Assembly: GCF_002135295.1 (NCBI RefSeq)
Contig: NZ_NEGG01000013.1
Coordinates: 1 to 64,000 of the forward strand
Direction of reading: 5' to 3'
From: Acinetobacter sp. ANC 5054
GTDB lineage: Bacteria; Pseudomonadota; Gammaproteobacteria; Pseudomonadales; Moraxellaceae
Length of the DNA stretch: 64,000 nt
Part shown: in pieces, positions 36,061-46,085 of the stretch
How positions within the stretch are numbered: position 1 is the stretch's first letter
How the letters are laid out: the number at the start of each line of letters is the position of its first letter
Notes under the pieces: generated by a model
Told to the model about the DNA's origin: nothing
Database searches by the model: none
The model's input: only the letters and a program-made list of their open reading frames with translations
Program-made: the position numbers and the translations under genes

Positions 36061-37443
36061 ATGAACGCGGTTAATGCTTCATTTACAGATTATAAAGTTG
36101 CCGATATTTCCCTAGCAGACTACGGCCGTAAAGAAATCAAACTTGCTGAAGCAGAAATGCCAGCACTTATTGGCCTTCGTAAACGCTATGCAGCAGCTAA
36201 ACCGCTTGCTGGCGCGAAAATCCTTGGCTGTATCCACATGACCATTCAAACTGCAGTTTTAATTGAAACTCTAGTTGAATTGGGCGCTGAAGTTCGTTGG
36301 ACTTCTTGCAACATCTTCTCTACTCAAGATCACGCTGCTGCTGCAATTGCTGCTGCGGGTGTTCCTGTATTTGCTTGGAAAGGCGAAACAGAAGAAGAAT
36401 ACATGTGGTGTCTTGAACAGCAAATCAATGTAAACGGCACGCCTTGGGATGCCAACATGATTCTGGACGATGGCGGTGACTTAACAGCACTTGTTCACGA
36501 AAAATACCCAGAAGTGATTGCTAAAATTCACGGTATTACTGAAGAAACAACAACTGGTGTTCAACGTCTTTACGAAATGCACCGCGATGGCACTTTAAAA
36601 GTTCCAGCGATTAACGTAAACGACTCTGTAACTAAGTCTAAAAACGACAACAAATACGGTTGCCGTCACTCACTAAACGATGCAATCAAACGTGGTACAG
36701 ATATGCTTTTATCTGGTCGTCGTGCGCTTGTAATCGGTTATGGAGACGTAGGTAAAGGTTCTGCTCAATCACTTCGTCAAGAAGGCATGATTGTACGTGT
36801 AACTGAAGTTGACCCAATCTGCGCAATGCAAGCATGCATGGACGGTTACGAAGTTGTAGCTCCGTACAAAAACGGCGTACAAACTGGTAAGAAAGAAGAC
36901 ATCAACCTTGACCTTCTTCAAAACACAGACTTGATCGTAACAACAACTGGTAACTACCACGTATGCGACGCAGCAATGCTTGATTCATTAAAAGCTGGTG
37001 CTGTGGTTTGTAACATCGGTCATTTCGACACTGAAATCGACACTAACTACTTACGTGGTTACAAGTGGGTTGAAGTTAAGCCACAAGTTCACCAAGTGTA
37101 TCGTACAGAAAATGAAAACGATTACTTAATCCTTCTTTCAGAAGGTCGTTTGGTTAACCTTGGTAATGCAACAGGTCACCCTTCACGTATTATGGATGGT
37201 TCTTTTGCCAACCAAGTATTGGGTCAAATGCACTTGTTCGCTGAAAAATTTGCTGATCTTCCTGAAGATCAAAAACAAGCAGCAATTCGCGTAGAACTTA
37301 TTCCTAAGAAATTAGACGAAGAAGTAGCTGCTGCGATGGTTGCTGGTTTTGGTGGTGTTTTGACAACTTTAACTCAACAACAAGCAGATTACCTTGGTGT
37401 TCAAGTTGAAGGTCCGTTCAAAGCTGAGGCTTATAAATATTAA
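36061..37443 (+). CDS. ahcY: Adenosylhomocysteinase (SAH hydrolase)
   Basis: A cytoplasmic NAD-containing enzyme of 460 residues that splits SAH into homocysteine and adenosine, clearing the methylation by-product. The NAD motif is [15 protein letters not shown]; substrate motifs include [16 protein letters not shown] and [11 protein letters not shown], and the C-terminus ends in FKAEAYKY as usual. ATG 36061 has AAGGAG six bases upstream; an in-frame GTG three bases earlier is too close. It is preceded by its SAH riboswitch and followed by metF. Confidence 0.97.
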   Translation: MNAVNASFTDYKVADISLADYGRKEIKLAEAEMPALIGLRKRYAAAKPLAGAKILGCIHMTIQTAVLIETLVELGAEVRWTSCNIFSTQDHAAAAIAAAGVPVFAWKGETEEEYMWCLEQQINVNGTPWDANMILDDGGDLTALVHEKYPEVIAKIHGITEETTTGVQRLYEMHRDGTLKVPAINVNDSVTKSKNDNKYGCRHSLNDAIKRGTDMLLSGRRALVIGYGDVGKGSAQSLRQEGMIVRVTEVDPICAMQACMDGYEVVAPYKNGVQTGKKEDINLDLLQNTDLIVTTTGNYHVCDAAMLDSLKAGAVVCNIGHFDTEIDTNYLRGYKWVEVKPQVHQVYRTENENDYLILLSEGRLVNLGNATGHPSRIMDGSFANQVLGQMHLFAEKFADLPEDQKQAAIRVELIPKKLDEEVAAAMVAGFGGVLTTLTQQQADYLGVQVEGPFKAEAYKY

Positions 37444-37458
37444 TTGCCCTTACCCCAT

Positions 37459-37601
37459 CCCTCTCCCATAGGGAGAGGGTGACAGCTTCGTTAAATTACA
37501 TTCAAGATTAAAATCATATCAATTTAACGAAGCTGGGTGTCTAACCCTGCATAATTCAGTAATGAATACTCCTCTCCCTTTGGGAGAGGTCAGGGAGAGG
37601 G
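37459..37601. repeat. Composite palindromic repeat between ahcY and metF
   Basis: It has three palindromic parts: CCCTCTCCC-ATA-GGGAGAGGG (37459-37479), AGCTTCGTTAAATT (37484-37497) pairing with AATTTAACGAAGCT (37521-37534), and CCTCTCCC-TTT-GGGAGAGG (37571-37589) followed by CAGGGAGAGGG. The nested layout is that of a REP/BIME-type intergenic element. It could stabilise the ahcY message or attenuate metF. Confidence 0.6.
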
Positions 37602-37635
37602 TAAACAAACAGTATTTATAAAAAAGGATTTGAAC

Positions 37636-38472
37636 ATGTCAAAACAGATTCCTATTTCTTTTGAGTTCTTCCCGACCAAAACTGATGCTGGTGCGGAAAA
37701 ACTTAAAGTTGTACACCAAGAACTTCAATTATTAAATCCTGAATTTTTCTCTGTAACATATGGCGCAGGCGGTTCTACCCGTGAACGCACTTTGTCTACA
37801 TTGAACGATTTCAATGGTAAAGGCACGCCTGTTGCCCCTCACTTGTCTTGTATTGGCGACAGCAAAGAACGTATTGCAGAATTGCTCGATTTATATAAAT
37901 CACAAGGCATTGATCGTATTGTGGCGCTTCGTGGTGACTTACCTTCTGGTCAAGTGGGTTTAGGCGAATTGCCTTATGCAACTGACCTTGTACGTTTCAT
38001 TCGCGAACATACTGGTGACCATTTCAAAATTGAGGTTGCTGCTTACCCAGAAATGCATCCGCAAGCGGACAGCTTTGATCTAGACATCAAACGTTTCTGC
38101 GACAAAGCCAATGCAGGCGCGAATGCTGCACTCACCCAGTTCTTCTTTAATCCAGATGCATACTTCTACTTTGTAGAACGCATTCAAAAAGAAGGCGTGA
38201 ACATTCCAGTAGCTCCAGGCATCATGCCAATTACCAATGCAAGCAATCTAATTCGCTTCGCTGATGGTACAGGTGCAGAAATCCCACGTTGGATTCGTAA
38301 GCAATTGGCAACATATGGTGATGACACTGCATCGATCAAAGCATTTGGTCATGAAGTGATTGTAAAACTTTGCGAACGCCTGATTGCTGGCGGCGCGCCA
38401 AGTCTGCATTTCTATACCATGAACACCACAGACCCTACACGTCAACTTGTACTAGACCTCGGTCTTGCATAA
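37636..38472 (+). CDS. metF: Methylenetetrahydrofolate reductase
   Basis: A flavoenzyme (278 residues) forming 5-methyltetrahydrofolate, the methyl donor for homocysteine remethylation. ISFEFFPTKTDAGAEKL at the N-terminus, VTYGAGGSTRERT, ALRGDLP and AAYPEMHPQA are the family motifs. The start is ATG 37636 with AAAGGA seven bases upstream, not the TTG at 37630. It works with ahcY in the methionine cycle; a palindromic repeat separates the two. Confidence 0.95.
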   Translation: MSKQIPISFEFFPTKTDAGAEKLKVVHQELQLLNPEFFSVTYGAGGSTRERTLSTLNDFNGKGTPVAPHLSCIGDSKERIAELLDLYKSQGIDRIVALRGDLPSGQVGLGELPYATDLVRFIREHTGDHFKIEVAAYPEMHPQADSFDLDIKRFCDKANAGANAALTQFFFNPDAYFYFVERIQKEGVNIPVAPGIMPITNASNLIRFADGTGAEIPRWIRKQLATYGDDTASIKAFGHEVIVKLCERLIAGGAPSLHFYTMNTTDPTRQLVLDLGLA

Positions 38473-38504
38473 GCCATTTACACCAATTTGAGAGTAAAAC
38501 TTTA

Positions 38505-39218
38505 ATGCCACGTTTTTTTATTGAAGCTGATTTAACCGTTGCCACAACTGTTGAATTGACGGAGACAGTGTTTCATCACTGGGTAAAAGTTTTACGCGCT
38601 CAAGTTGGTGAAACCGCCACTTTGTTCAATGGACAAGGCGGTGAATATGCTGTGGAACTGGTTGAAGTTGCAAAAAAATCCGCCGCTGTAAATGTACTGT
38701 CTTTTAATCCTGCAAATCGCACGCCAAAATTTAAAGCCTTACTCGGTCAAGTGATGAGTAAGGGTGATCGTATGGATTATGCAATACAAAAAGCCGTTGA
38801 ACTCGGTGTCGCTGAAATTCAATTGCTCACTTCTGACCGCTGTGAGATGCGTCTTAAATATGATCGTGATCAAAAGAAACTCGATCATTGGCAAAGCATT
38901 GCCATTGCAGCTTGTGAACAGTGTGGACTTAATATTATCCCCAAAATATTACCTCCACTTTCACTGGAAAAATGGTACGAGAGTCCACTTCCTCCGACAA
39001 AACTGGTTTTAGCACCCAATAAAGACGAAGTCGATGTATTAGAAAATGTCAATAATGAACTATGTTTACTGATTGGTCCAGAAGGTGGTTTAAGCGAAGC
39101 AGAAATTACCACTGCCAATGATCATGGCTTTGTAAATTGGTGTATTGGTGAACGTGTACTGCGTACTGAAACAGCACCAGTCGTTGCATTGTCAATTTTA
39201 AATTACAAGTTTATTTAA
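38505..39218 (+). CDS. rsmE: 16S rRNA (uracil-1498-N3)-methyltransferase
   Basis: A SPOUT-type RNA methyltransferase of 237 residues that methylates U1498 of 16S rRNA. The N-terminal PUA-like part (MPRFFIEADLTVATTVEL, VFHHWVKVLRAQVGE) and the C-terminal knot with LLIGPEGGLSEAEI and GERVLRTETAPVVALS are complete. The open frame reaches into metF (38370), but ATG 38505 gives the right N-terminus. It starts 32 bases after metF. Confidence 0.95.
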   Translation: MPRFFIEADLTVATTVELTETVFHHWVKVLRAQVGETATLFNGQGGEYAVELVEVAKKSAAVNVLSFNPANRTPKFKALLGQVMSKGDRMDYAIQKAVELGVAEIQLLTSDRCEMRLKYDRDQKKLDHWQSIAIAACEQCGLNIIPKILPPLSLEKWYESPLPPTKLVLAPNKDEVDVLENVNNELCLLIGPEGGLSEAEITTANDHGFVNWCIGERVLRTETAPVVALSILNYKFI

Positions 39219-39405
39219 AATAAATTACTCTATAGTTCATCTGAAATTAGACATTTTGGAATCCTTTACATTGCTTTTTTTTTGTAACACAATTAATCTA
39301 AGTTAATAAAAAAGAATGAAGTGTTACTAAAACAAACAATTATCCTCAAAAACAACACTACTAGCATGCTGTTTTTGATTGACTTTAATTAAGGTATTTA
39401 TATTC

Positions 39406-42282
39406 ATGAAGTATGAACAAGATGAATATATTAAGCAGTACAATCATACTGCTCAAATTGCGAACACGCTTCGCCATAGCCGTTATTTTTTAGTCAGTAT
39501 CCTGATTATTTGTTTATACATCTTCTCGATTTATCAAATTTTCTATAAAACTACGAGTTTATATTTCAATATTTGGTTTATTTTTACTGAAGTTTTTGTC
39601 AGTCTTTGCTGGCTCATCAGTACAGTTTATTTTAAACCAGAACAATACTCCTTAGACATTGCACATCGCTGGTTACAGTTCCAATGTTTTTCTGTAGGCA
39701 CCCTTATTGCTAGTGGTATCTTTTTAATTTTCTATTATTTACCGTCGACAAATGAAAGTTTTGCACCTATTCAAGCGCTAACACTTTCGGCACTTTTATT
39801 AATTGTGTCTCAAACCTTTGGATTGACCTATTTAACGCAAAAGCTCAATTATTTTTGTCTGGCTTTCTTGCCATCAATTGTGCCCTACCTTGTTGCGCAG
39901 TTCTTCTTTTTAGATAGTTCCAACCACTTGTTTAGTCTGTCGATTAATTTTGGACTGATCGTAATTTTAATGTGTGCAATGACCTCTTATCGCATACACC
40001 GTCGCATTTCCACACTGTATGCAAAAAATAATTTATTGGTTGATAGTGCCAAACAACAAGTTAAATGGACCGATGAGCTGTGTCAGCAGCTACAAAATGA
40101 AGTCAATAAATCACGTGATATTGAATTACAACTGCAACTGGGCAACCAACTCCTCGAGCAAAAAGTAAAAGAACGCACCTTTGACATCGAAAAGATGAAC
40201 AAAGATTTAGAAGATCAGCAAGAAAATCTTGTTCTTGCACATGAGATTGCCGGTCTACGTCCTTGGGACTGGAACGTTAAAGAACGCAAAATCATTTTCA
40301 CCAACTACAAACAAGAAAAAACTATTCGTCATTCCAAAGAGCATCAGGAAAAATTACAGCATGTCATTCATCCCGATGATATTGCTCATTTTAAATCGAC
40401 AATTACCCGCCATTTACGTGGATTTACTGATCGCTATGAAGCAACTTATCGCATTCAAAACAATCAAGGGAAATGGGGTTGGGTGCATGATATTGGACGT
40501 GTGATCCAACGTGATCCTATATCAAAAAAACCATTACGAATGGTGGGTATTCGTCGTGATATTCATCAAGAGCGGACTTCTCAAGAACGCCTAAAACTGG
40601 CAGCAAGTGTTTTACAGCAAGCGGCTGAAGGTATTTTCATTTTAAATGAAGAACTGTGCTATATCGACGTCAATCCTTTTTATGAGCAATTAACAGGTTT
40701 TAGTCACGAACAAATTATTGGTAAACATTTATTTGATATCACAGCGAATTACAAGTCTATTCAACGCAGTACCCATTACTCAATCATCAAACAAGTATTG
40801 AAAATTGGTGAATATGACGGTGAATTACATGAAAAATTCCTCTCTGGCAAAGAATTAACATTGTGGATGCATATTAATGCCATCACCGATGACCAAAATC
40901 GTGTCACCCATTATATCGGTATTGTTTCGGATTTAACTGAACGAAAACTCCAAGAACAGCGTCTGTCTTATTTAGAAAACTACGATACCTTAACGGATCT
41001 ACCAAATCGTTTTTATTACAACTATCAACTTCATCAGTACTTAGTTTCACAACAGGATTCTATTAAAGCACTTGCCGTAATTCGTTTAAATATCGATAGA
41101 TTCCGCCCTTTAAATGAATATCTCAGCAACAATGGCGGAGATGAATTATTACGTCAGGTTGCACAGCGTTTACGTTTAACCAATGCCGAAGCCTTATTCG
41201 TTGCACATTTAAATGGCGATGATTTTGCGATTGTGTATGAAATTTCACATATTCGACCTTCAGTACAAGAGCATTGTGAACGAATTAGTAAAGCCTTCAG
41301 TTTACCATTCAACATCTTTGGTCAAGACCATGTGATTACCCTATCGATGGGCGTTGCCTTCTACCCAGAGCATGGTCGCCAACTCGATTATTTGAATAAC
41401 TGCGCTGAGCAAGCTTTAAGTGAAGCAAAAAATCTCGGTGGTAACGCTACTCGCTATTATTCCAATGAAAATACAGCTCTACTAGAACAGGGTATTTTCT
41501 TAGAACGTGACTTGCGTAAAGCCATTCAAAATAATGAATTGGTCGTGTATTACCAACCGAAAATTAATTTCCACAATAAAAATATTTATGGTTTTGAGGC
41601 ACTTGTACGTTGGAATCATCCTGAAAAAGGTCTAATTCCGCCGGGTCTCTTCATTCCACTTGCAGAACAAACTAGTTTAATTTCCGATATTGGTCGTTTT
41701 GTATTACACCAGACAGCGAAGCAAATTCGTTTATGGAATAACTTGGGCTACAACAATATCTGCGTATCGGTGAACATCGTCGCGCAACAACTGCGTCGTG
41801 GTCAGTTACTCAATGACCTTGATGAAGCCATTGATGCCAATCAAATTGATGGCGCAAGTCTTGAACTTGAGATTACCGAATCTTCATTGGTTGAAAATTT
41901 AGATTCAGTCCGTGAACTTCTGAGTGAAATTAAGAAACGTAAAATCAATATTTCATTAGATGATTTCGGTACTGGTTATTCATCGCTGTCATATCTTGCT
42001 GACTTCCCAATTGATATCTTAAAAATTGACCGTAGTTTCGTCTCTAAAATTGGTGAAAATAAACAACAAGCCATTGTCCGTGCCATGATTGCTATGGGCA
42101 AAGCTATGGGCATGACAGTTGTGGCTGAAGGGATTGAAACTGAACAGCAAATGCAATATCTGCAAGATTTAGAATGTGACATCGCACAAGGCTACTTATT
42201 TTCAAAACCTTTGCCACAAGAACAAGCGACTGTATTTCTCGAAAATAATATTTCATCTTCATCTTATACCTATTTAATCTAA
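39406..42282 (+). CDS. Membrane-bound PAS-GGDEF-EAL protein (c-di-GMP phosphodiesterase)
   Basis: A 958-residue signalling protein. Order: six membrane segments (about residues 30-205), a coiled coil (210-275), two PAS domains (PAS_3 type from RPWDWNVKERK, then from VLQQAAEGIFILNEE), GGDEF (about 535-690) and EAL (about 700-945). The GGDEF active site is degenerate (HLNGDDFAIV), so cyclase activity is unlikely. The EAL domain keeps FEALVRW, the DDFGTGYSSL loop and LKIDRSF, so it should hydrolyse c-di-GMP. ATG 39406 is chosen, with AAGG upstream. It has its own leader after rsmE. Confidence 0.9.
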   Translation: MKYEQDEYIKQYNHTAQIANTLRHSRYFLVSILIICLYIFSIYQIFYKTTSLYFNIWFIFTEVFVSLCWLISTVYFKPEQYSLDIAHRWLQFQCFSVGTLIASGIFLIFYYLPSTNESFAPIQALTLSALLLIVSQTFGLTYLTQKLNYFCLAFLPSIVPYLVAQFFFLDSSNHLFSLSINFGLIVILMCAMTSYRIHRRISTLYAKNNLLVDSAKQQVKWTDELCQQLQNEVNKSRDIELQLQLGNQLLEQKVKERTFDIEKMNKDLEDQQENLVLAHEIAGLRPWDWNVKERKIIFTNYKQEKTIRHSKEHQEKLQHVIHPDDIAHFKSTITRHLRGFTDRYEATYRIQNNQGKWGWVHDIGRVIQRDPISKKPLRMVGIRRDIHQERTSQERLKLAASVLQQAAEGIFILNEELCYIDVNPFYEQLTGFSHEQIIGKHLFDITANYKSIQRSTHYSIIKQVLKIGEYDGELHEKFLSGKELTLWMHINAITDDQNRVTHYIGIVSDLTERKLQEQRLSYLENYDTLTDLPNRFYYNYQLHQYLVSQQDSIKALAVIRLNIDRFRPLNEYLSNNGGDELLRQVAQRLRLTNAEALFVAHLNGDDFAIVYEISHIRPSVQEHCERISKAFSLPFNIFGQDHVITLSMGVAFYPEHGRQLDYLNNCAEQALSEAKNLGGNATRYYSNENTALLEQGIFLERDLRKAIQNNELVVYYQPKINFHNKNIYGFEALVRWNHPEKGLIPPGLFIPLAEQTSLISDIGRFVLHQTAKQIRLWNNLGYNNICVSVNIVAQQLRRGQLLNDLDEAIDANQIDGASLELEITESSLVENLDSVRELLSEIKKRKINISLDDFGTGYSSLSYLADFPIDILKIDRSFVSKIGENKQQAIVRAMIAMGKAMGMTVVAEGIETEQQMQYLQDLECDIAQGYLFSKPLPQEQATVFLENNISSSSYTYLI

Positions 42283-42424
42283 GTTCATTGGCTTGAGTTA
42301 TAAGATAGTTGGAAATATGGCACTTTAGCGTATGGGCTAAGTGTCTAACTAATGTTATATTCATGCTGATAAAGCAGACTGAACTGCCTTTATTTTGGAT
42401 AAACAAAACATAATCGAGATACAG

Positions 42425-44704
42425 ATGGACGATCAATCTTTAAAACAGCAAGCTTTGTATTATCACGAATTTCCAACACCGGGGAAAATTAGCGTTACAC
42501 CAAGCAAACAATTGGTCAACCAACACGATTTAGCACTTGCCTATTCACCTGGCGTTGCCGCACCTTGTTTAGAAATTGAACGCGACCCATCTACTGCTGC
42601 CCTTTACACAGCGCGCGGTAATCTTGTTGCAGTAGTCAGTAACGGTACAGCCGTACTTGGCTTAGGTAACATTGGCCCATTAGCGTCTAAACCTGTAATG
42701 GAAGGTAAAGGTGTACTGTTCAAAAAATTCGCTGGTGTCGATGTCTTTGACATTGAAATTGCTGAAAACGATCCAGACAAAATCGTAGATATCGTTGCAG
42801 CTTTAGAACCTACTTTTGGTGGTATCAACCTTGAAGACATCAAGGCCCCAGAGTGTTTCTACATCGAGCAAAAACTTCGTGAACGCATGAATATCCCTGT
42901 GTTCCATGATGACCAACACGGTACTTCAATCATCGTTGGTTCAGCACTTCTAAATGCTTTGCAATTGAACGGCAAAAAAATTGATGAAATTAAAATTGTC
43001 GCTTCAGGTGCAGGTGCTGCTGCCCTTTCATGTTTGAATCTACTTTGCGCATTAGGTGCAAAAAAAGAAAACATCATCGTAGCGGATTCACGCGGTCTAT
43101 TGACAACTCAACGTCAAGGCTTGGACGAATCTAAAAAAGCGTATGTTCAAGACATCCAAGGCTCACAGCTTGCTGATGTCATGGAAGGCGCAGACATGTT
43201 CCTTGGTCTTTCAGCGGCAGGAATTTTAACCAAAGAAATGGTTAAAGTGATGGCAAAAGATCCAATTATCTTTGCCCTTGCAAACCCAGACCCAGAAATT
43301 TTGCCTGAACATGCACATGAAGCACGTCCTGATGTGATTATGGCAACAGGTCGTTCGGACTATCCGAACCAAGTAAACAATGCCCTTTGCTTCCCTTACA
43401 TTTTCCGTGGTGCGCTTGATGTTGGTGCAACCACAATTAATGAAGAGATGAAAATCGCTTGTGTACATGCGATTGCACGTATGGCACATGTTGAAGCTGA
43501 TGCAGCATCTTATGGTGAAAAATCTGCTTCATTTGGTCGTGACTACCTCATTCCACGTCCACTCGATCAGCGTTTAATTCTTGAAATTGCACCAGCAATT
43601 GCACAAGCCGCGATGGATTCTGGCGTAGCTACACGTCCAATCCAAGATTTCTCTGCTTACCGTCAACGTTTATCTGAATTCGTCTATAACTCAGCGTTTA
43701 TGATGAAACCAATTTTTGCTCAAGCAAAAACAGATCCAAAACGTATTGCTTATGCGGAAGGTGAAGACTTACGTGTTCTACGTGCAGTGCAAATTGCAGT
43801 CGATGAAGGTTTAGCAAAACCAATCTTAGTTGGTCGCCCAGCTGTAATTGAAGCAAACATCAAAAAATTAGGTCTTCGTCTTGAAAATGGTGTGAACATC
43901 ACAATCGTCGATCAAGAGAAAAATCCTGATTACGATAAGTTTGCAGATGATTACTACAGCATCATGCAGCGCAAAGGCGTTACACCTGAGTACGCACAAC
44001 GTGAAGCACGTCGTCGTTCTACACTGATTGCCGCAATGTTGGTTCGTCATGGTTTAGCGGATGGTATGCTGTGTGGTACGTACTCAAGCTACGATATTCA
44101 CTTAGACTTTGTCAGCAACGTGATTGGTTTGAAAGAAGGCCGTAATAATTACTTTACTTTAAATGCATTAATGCTTGAAGACCGTAACTTATTTATTGCC
44201 GATACCTATATCAACCGTAACCCAACAGCTGAACAGTTAGCAGAGATGACCATTTTAGCTGCTGAAGAAGTGCGCCGTTTCGGTATTACGCCGCGTGTTG
44301 CACTACTTTCTCACTCTAGCTTTGGTTCAGATCAAACTGACCCAAGCGCGCAAAAAATGCGTAAGGTTTACGACATTTTGTCAAAGATTGCACCAGAACT
44401 TGAAGTTGAAGGTGAGATGCATGGTGATGCTGCACTTGACGAAAATATCCGTCAGTTTGCTTACCCGAACTCTCGTTTCAAAGGTTCTGCAAACTTACTG
44501 ATCATGCCAAACCTTGATGCAGCAAACATTTCATTCAACTTATTGAAATCTACATCTGGTAGTAATGTGACAATTGGTCCAATCTTACTTGGTGCAGCAA
44601 AACCAGTTCATATCTTAACCCCGACTGCAACAACACGTCGTTTGGTGAATATGACTGCATTAACAGTTGCTGAAATTCAGGAAAATGAAAAATTAGCGCT
44701 CTAA
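42425..44704 (+). CDS. maeB: NADP-dependent malic enzyme with phosphotransacetylase-like domain
   Basis: Decarboxylates malate to pyruvate with NADP (759 residues). The N-terminal malic domains ([54 protein letters not shown]) cover about residues 1-415. The C-terminal 330 residues form the phosphotransacetylase-like domain found in MaeB, which is regulatory. The open frame goes back to a TTG at 42395, but ATG 42425 gives the family N-terminus. It produces NADPH for biosynthesis on acetate or fatty acids. Confidence 0.95.
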   Translation: MDDQSLKQQALYYHEFPTPGKISVTPSKQLVNQHDLALAYSPGVAAPCLEIERDPSTAALYTARGNLVAVVSNGTAVLGLGNIGPLASKPVMEGKGVLFKKFAGVDVFDIEIAENDPDKIVDIVAALEPTFGGINLEDIKAPECFYIEQKLRERMNIPVFHDDQHGTSIIVGSALLNALQLNGKKIDEIKIVASGAGAAALSCLNLLCALGAKKENIIVADSRGLLTTQRQGLDESKKAYVQDIQGSQLADVMEGADMFLGLSAAGILTKEMVKVMAKDPIIFALANPDPEILPEHAHEARPDVIMATGRSDYPNQVNNALCFPYIFRGALDVGATTINEEMKIACVHAIARMAHVEADAASYGEKSASFGRDYLIPRPLDQRLILEIAPAIAQAAMDSGVATRPIQDFSAYRQRLSEFVYNSAFMMKPIFAQAKTDPKRIAYAEGEDLRVLRAVQIAVDEGLAKPILVGRPAVIEANIKKLGLRLENGVNITIVDQEKNPDYDKFADDYYSIMQRKGVTPEYAQREARRRSTLIAAMLVRHGLADGMLCGTYSSYDIHLDFVSNVIGLKEGRNNYFTLNALMLEDRNLFIADTYINRNPTAEQLAEMTILAAEEVRRFGITPRVALLSHSSFGSDQTDPSAQKMRKVYDILSKIAPELEVEGEMHGDAALDENIRQFAYPNSRFKGSANLLIMPNLDAANISFNLLKSTSGSNVTIGPILLGAAKPVHILTPTATTRRLVNMTALTVAEIQENEKLAL

Positions 44705-44737
44705 TTTAGTTTCCCTGAACACACTTTGTGACTTGAG

Positions 44738-44784
44738 AAAACCTCTGTTCTGTAGCATGATTGCTATAAGAATAGAGGTTTTTT
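44738..44784 (+). terminator. Terminator of maeB abutting the cca start codon
   Basis: AAAACCTCTGTTCT and AGAATAGAGGTTTTTT pair, with TAGCA/TGCTA near the loop. The T-run ends one base before the cca ATG, and the AGAGG in the 3' arm is also the likely cca ribosome binding site. Confidence 0.75.
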
Positions 44785-44785
44785 C

Positions 44786-46021
44786 ATGCAAGTTTATTTA
44801 GTAGGCGGTGCAGTTCGAGATCACTTGCTCGGACACCCCTATCACGAAAAAGATTATGTCGTTGTCGGTGCAACGCCGGAACAATTACTTGCTCTAGGTT
44901 ACCAGCCTGTGGGTAAAGATTTCCCTGTTTTCCTTCATCCTGAAACCAAAGACGAATATGCCCTTGCTCGTACAGAACGTAAGTCTGGACACGGCTACCA
45001 CGGCTTTGAATTTCATACCGATATAAGTGTCACGCTCGAACAAGATTTAATTCGTCGAGATTTAACCATCAATGCGATAGCGATGGATGATGCAGGTAAT
45101 GTCTATGACCCCTATGGCGGTCAACGTGATCTCGAACAGCGTGTCCTTCGTCATGTGTCTCATGCATTTGTGGAAGATCCACTCCGTGTACTGCGTATTG
45201 CACGTTTTGCTGCACGTTATAAAACACTTGGTTTTAAAGTTGCAGATGAAACCTTAGCGCTCATGCAAGAACTTGCTGAGTCGGGTGAACTTGAAGCATT
45301 GACACCTGAACGTGTTTGGAAAGAAACCTCTCGTGCCTTAATGGAAGATCATGCCGATGAGTATTTTGAAGTCCTACGTGCTTGCGGTGCTTTAAAAGTT
45401 TTATTTCCCGAAATTGATGCACTTTATGGCATTCCACAGCGTCCAGAATACCACCCCGAAATTGACTGTGGTATTCATACCATGATGTCTCTACAACAAG
45501 CCTGTCGTGCCAATTATTCACTTGATGTGCGCTTTGCAGTCTTGGTACATGACTTGGGCAAAGCGTTAACCCCAGTCGATGAATTACCACGCCATATTAT
45601 GCATGAAGAACGTGGTGTCAAACCTGTGACTGAAGTTTGTGATCGTATGCGTGTACCCACCAATACCAAACAACTTGCGATTTCGGTGTGTAAAGAACAT
45701 TTAAAATGTCATCAAGCGTTATCACTTAAACCCGGTACACTATGGCGCTTATTGCAACGTATGGATGTACTACGCCGCCCTGAACGCGTCGAAGCCTTTA
45801 TACAAGCTTGCGAATGTGATTCTCGTGGTCGCTTAGGTCTTGAAGATCGTGAATATCCTCAGGCGCAGTATGTTTTGAATGCCATGCAAGTAGTACGCAA
45901 TATTAAGGCGCAAGATTTACCACCTGAGATTCAAGGACCCGATATTGGTGAAATGCTGATTGAACGTCGTATTGATGCTTTAGCCGAGTTAAAGCAGAAC
46001 TATATTGTCCAGACGGTATAA
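44786..46021 (+). CDS. cca: Multifunctional CCA tRNA nucleotidyltransferase
   Basis: Adds or repairs the 3' CCA of tRNAs (411 residues). The nucleotidyltransferase head has LVGGAVRDHLLG and EKDYVVVG, followed by RRDLTINAIAMD and EDPLRVLRIARFAARY. The C-terminal HD domain with VHDLGKAL gives phosphatase/phosphodiesterase activity and places it in the long bacterial type. Its AGAGG ribosome binding site is in the 3' arm of the maeB terminator. Confidence 0.95.
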   Translation: MQVYLVGGAVRDHLLGHPYHEKDYVVVGATPEQLLALGYQPVGKDFPVFLHPETKDEYALARTERKSGHGYHGFEFHTDISVTLEQDLIRRDLTINAIAMDDAGNVYDPYGGQRDLEQRVLRHVSHAFVEDPLRVLRIARFAARYKTLGFKVADETLALMQELAESGELEALTPERVWKETSRALMEDHADEYFEVLRACGALKVLFPEIDALYGIPQRPEYHPEIDCGIHTMMSLQQACRANYSLDVRFAVLVHDLGKALTPVDELPRHIMHEERGVKPVTEVCDRMRVPTNTKQLAISVCKEHLKCHQALSLKPGTLWRLLQRMDVLRRPERVEAFIQACECDSRGRLGLEDREYPQAQYVLNAMQVVRNIKAQDLPPEIQGPDIGEMLIERRIDALAELKQNYIVQTV

Positions 46022-46032
46022 TCTAAACATTC

Positions 46033-46071
46033 AATATTGTCCTCTAGCATATTTAACTAGAGGACAATATT
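46033..46071. terminator. Long hairpin between convergent cca and alkX
   Basis: AATATTGTCCTCTAG and CTAGAGGACAATATT are perfect 15-bp arms around a 9-base loop. There is no long T-run, so termination is likely but not certain. Confidence 0.6.
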
Positions 46072-46085
46072 TGGAGTGTAGAGCA

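Noticed and set aside
38370..38504. N-terminal extension of RsmE into metF
   Set aside because: It would overlap metF by about 100 bases in another frame; ATG 38505 gives the family N-terminus.
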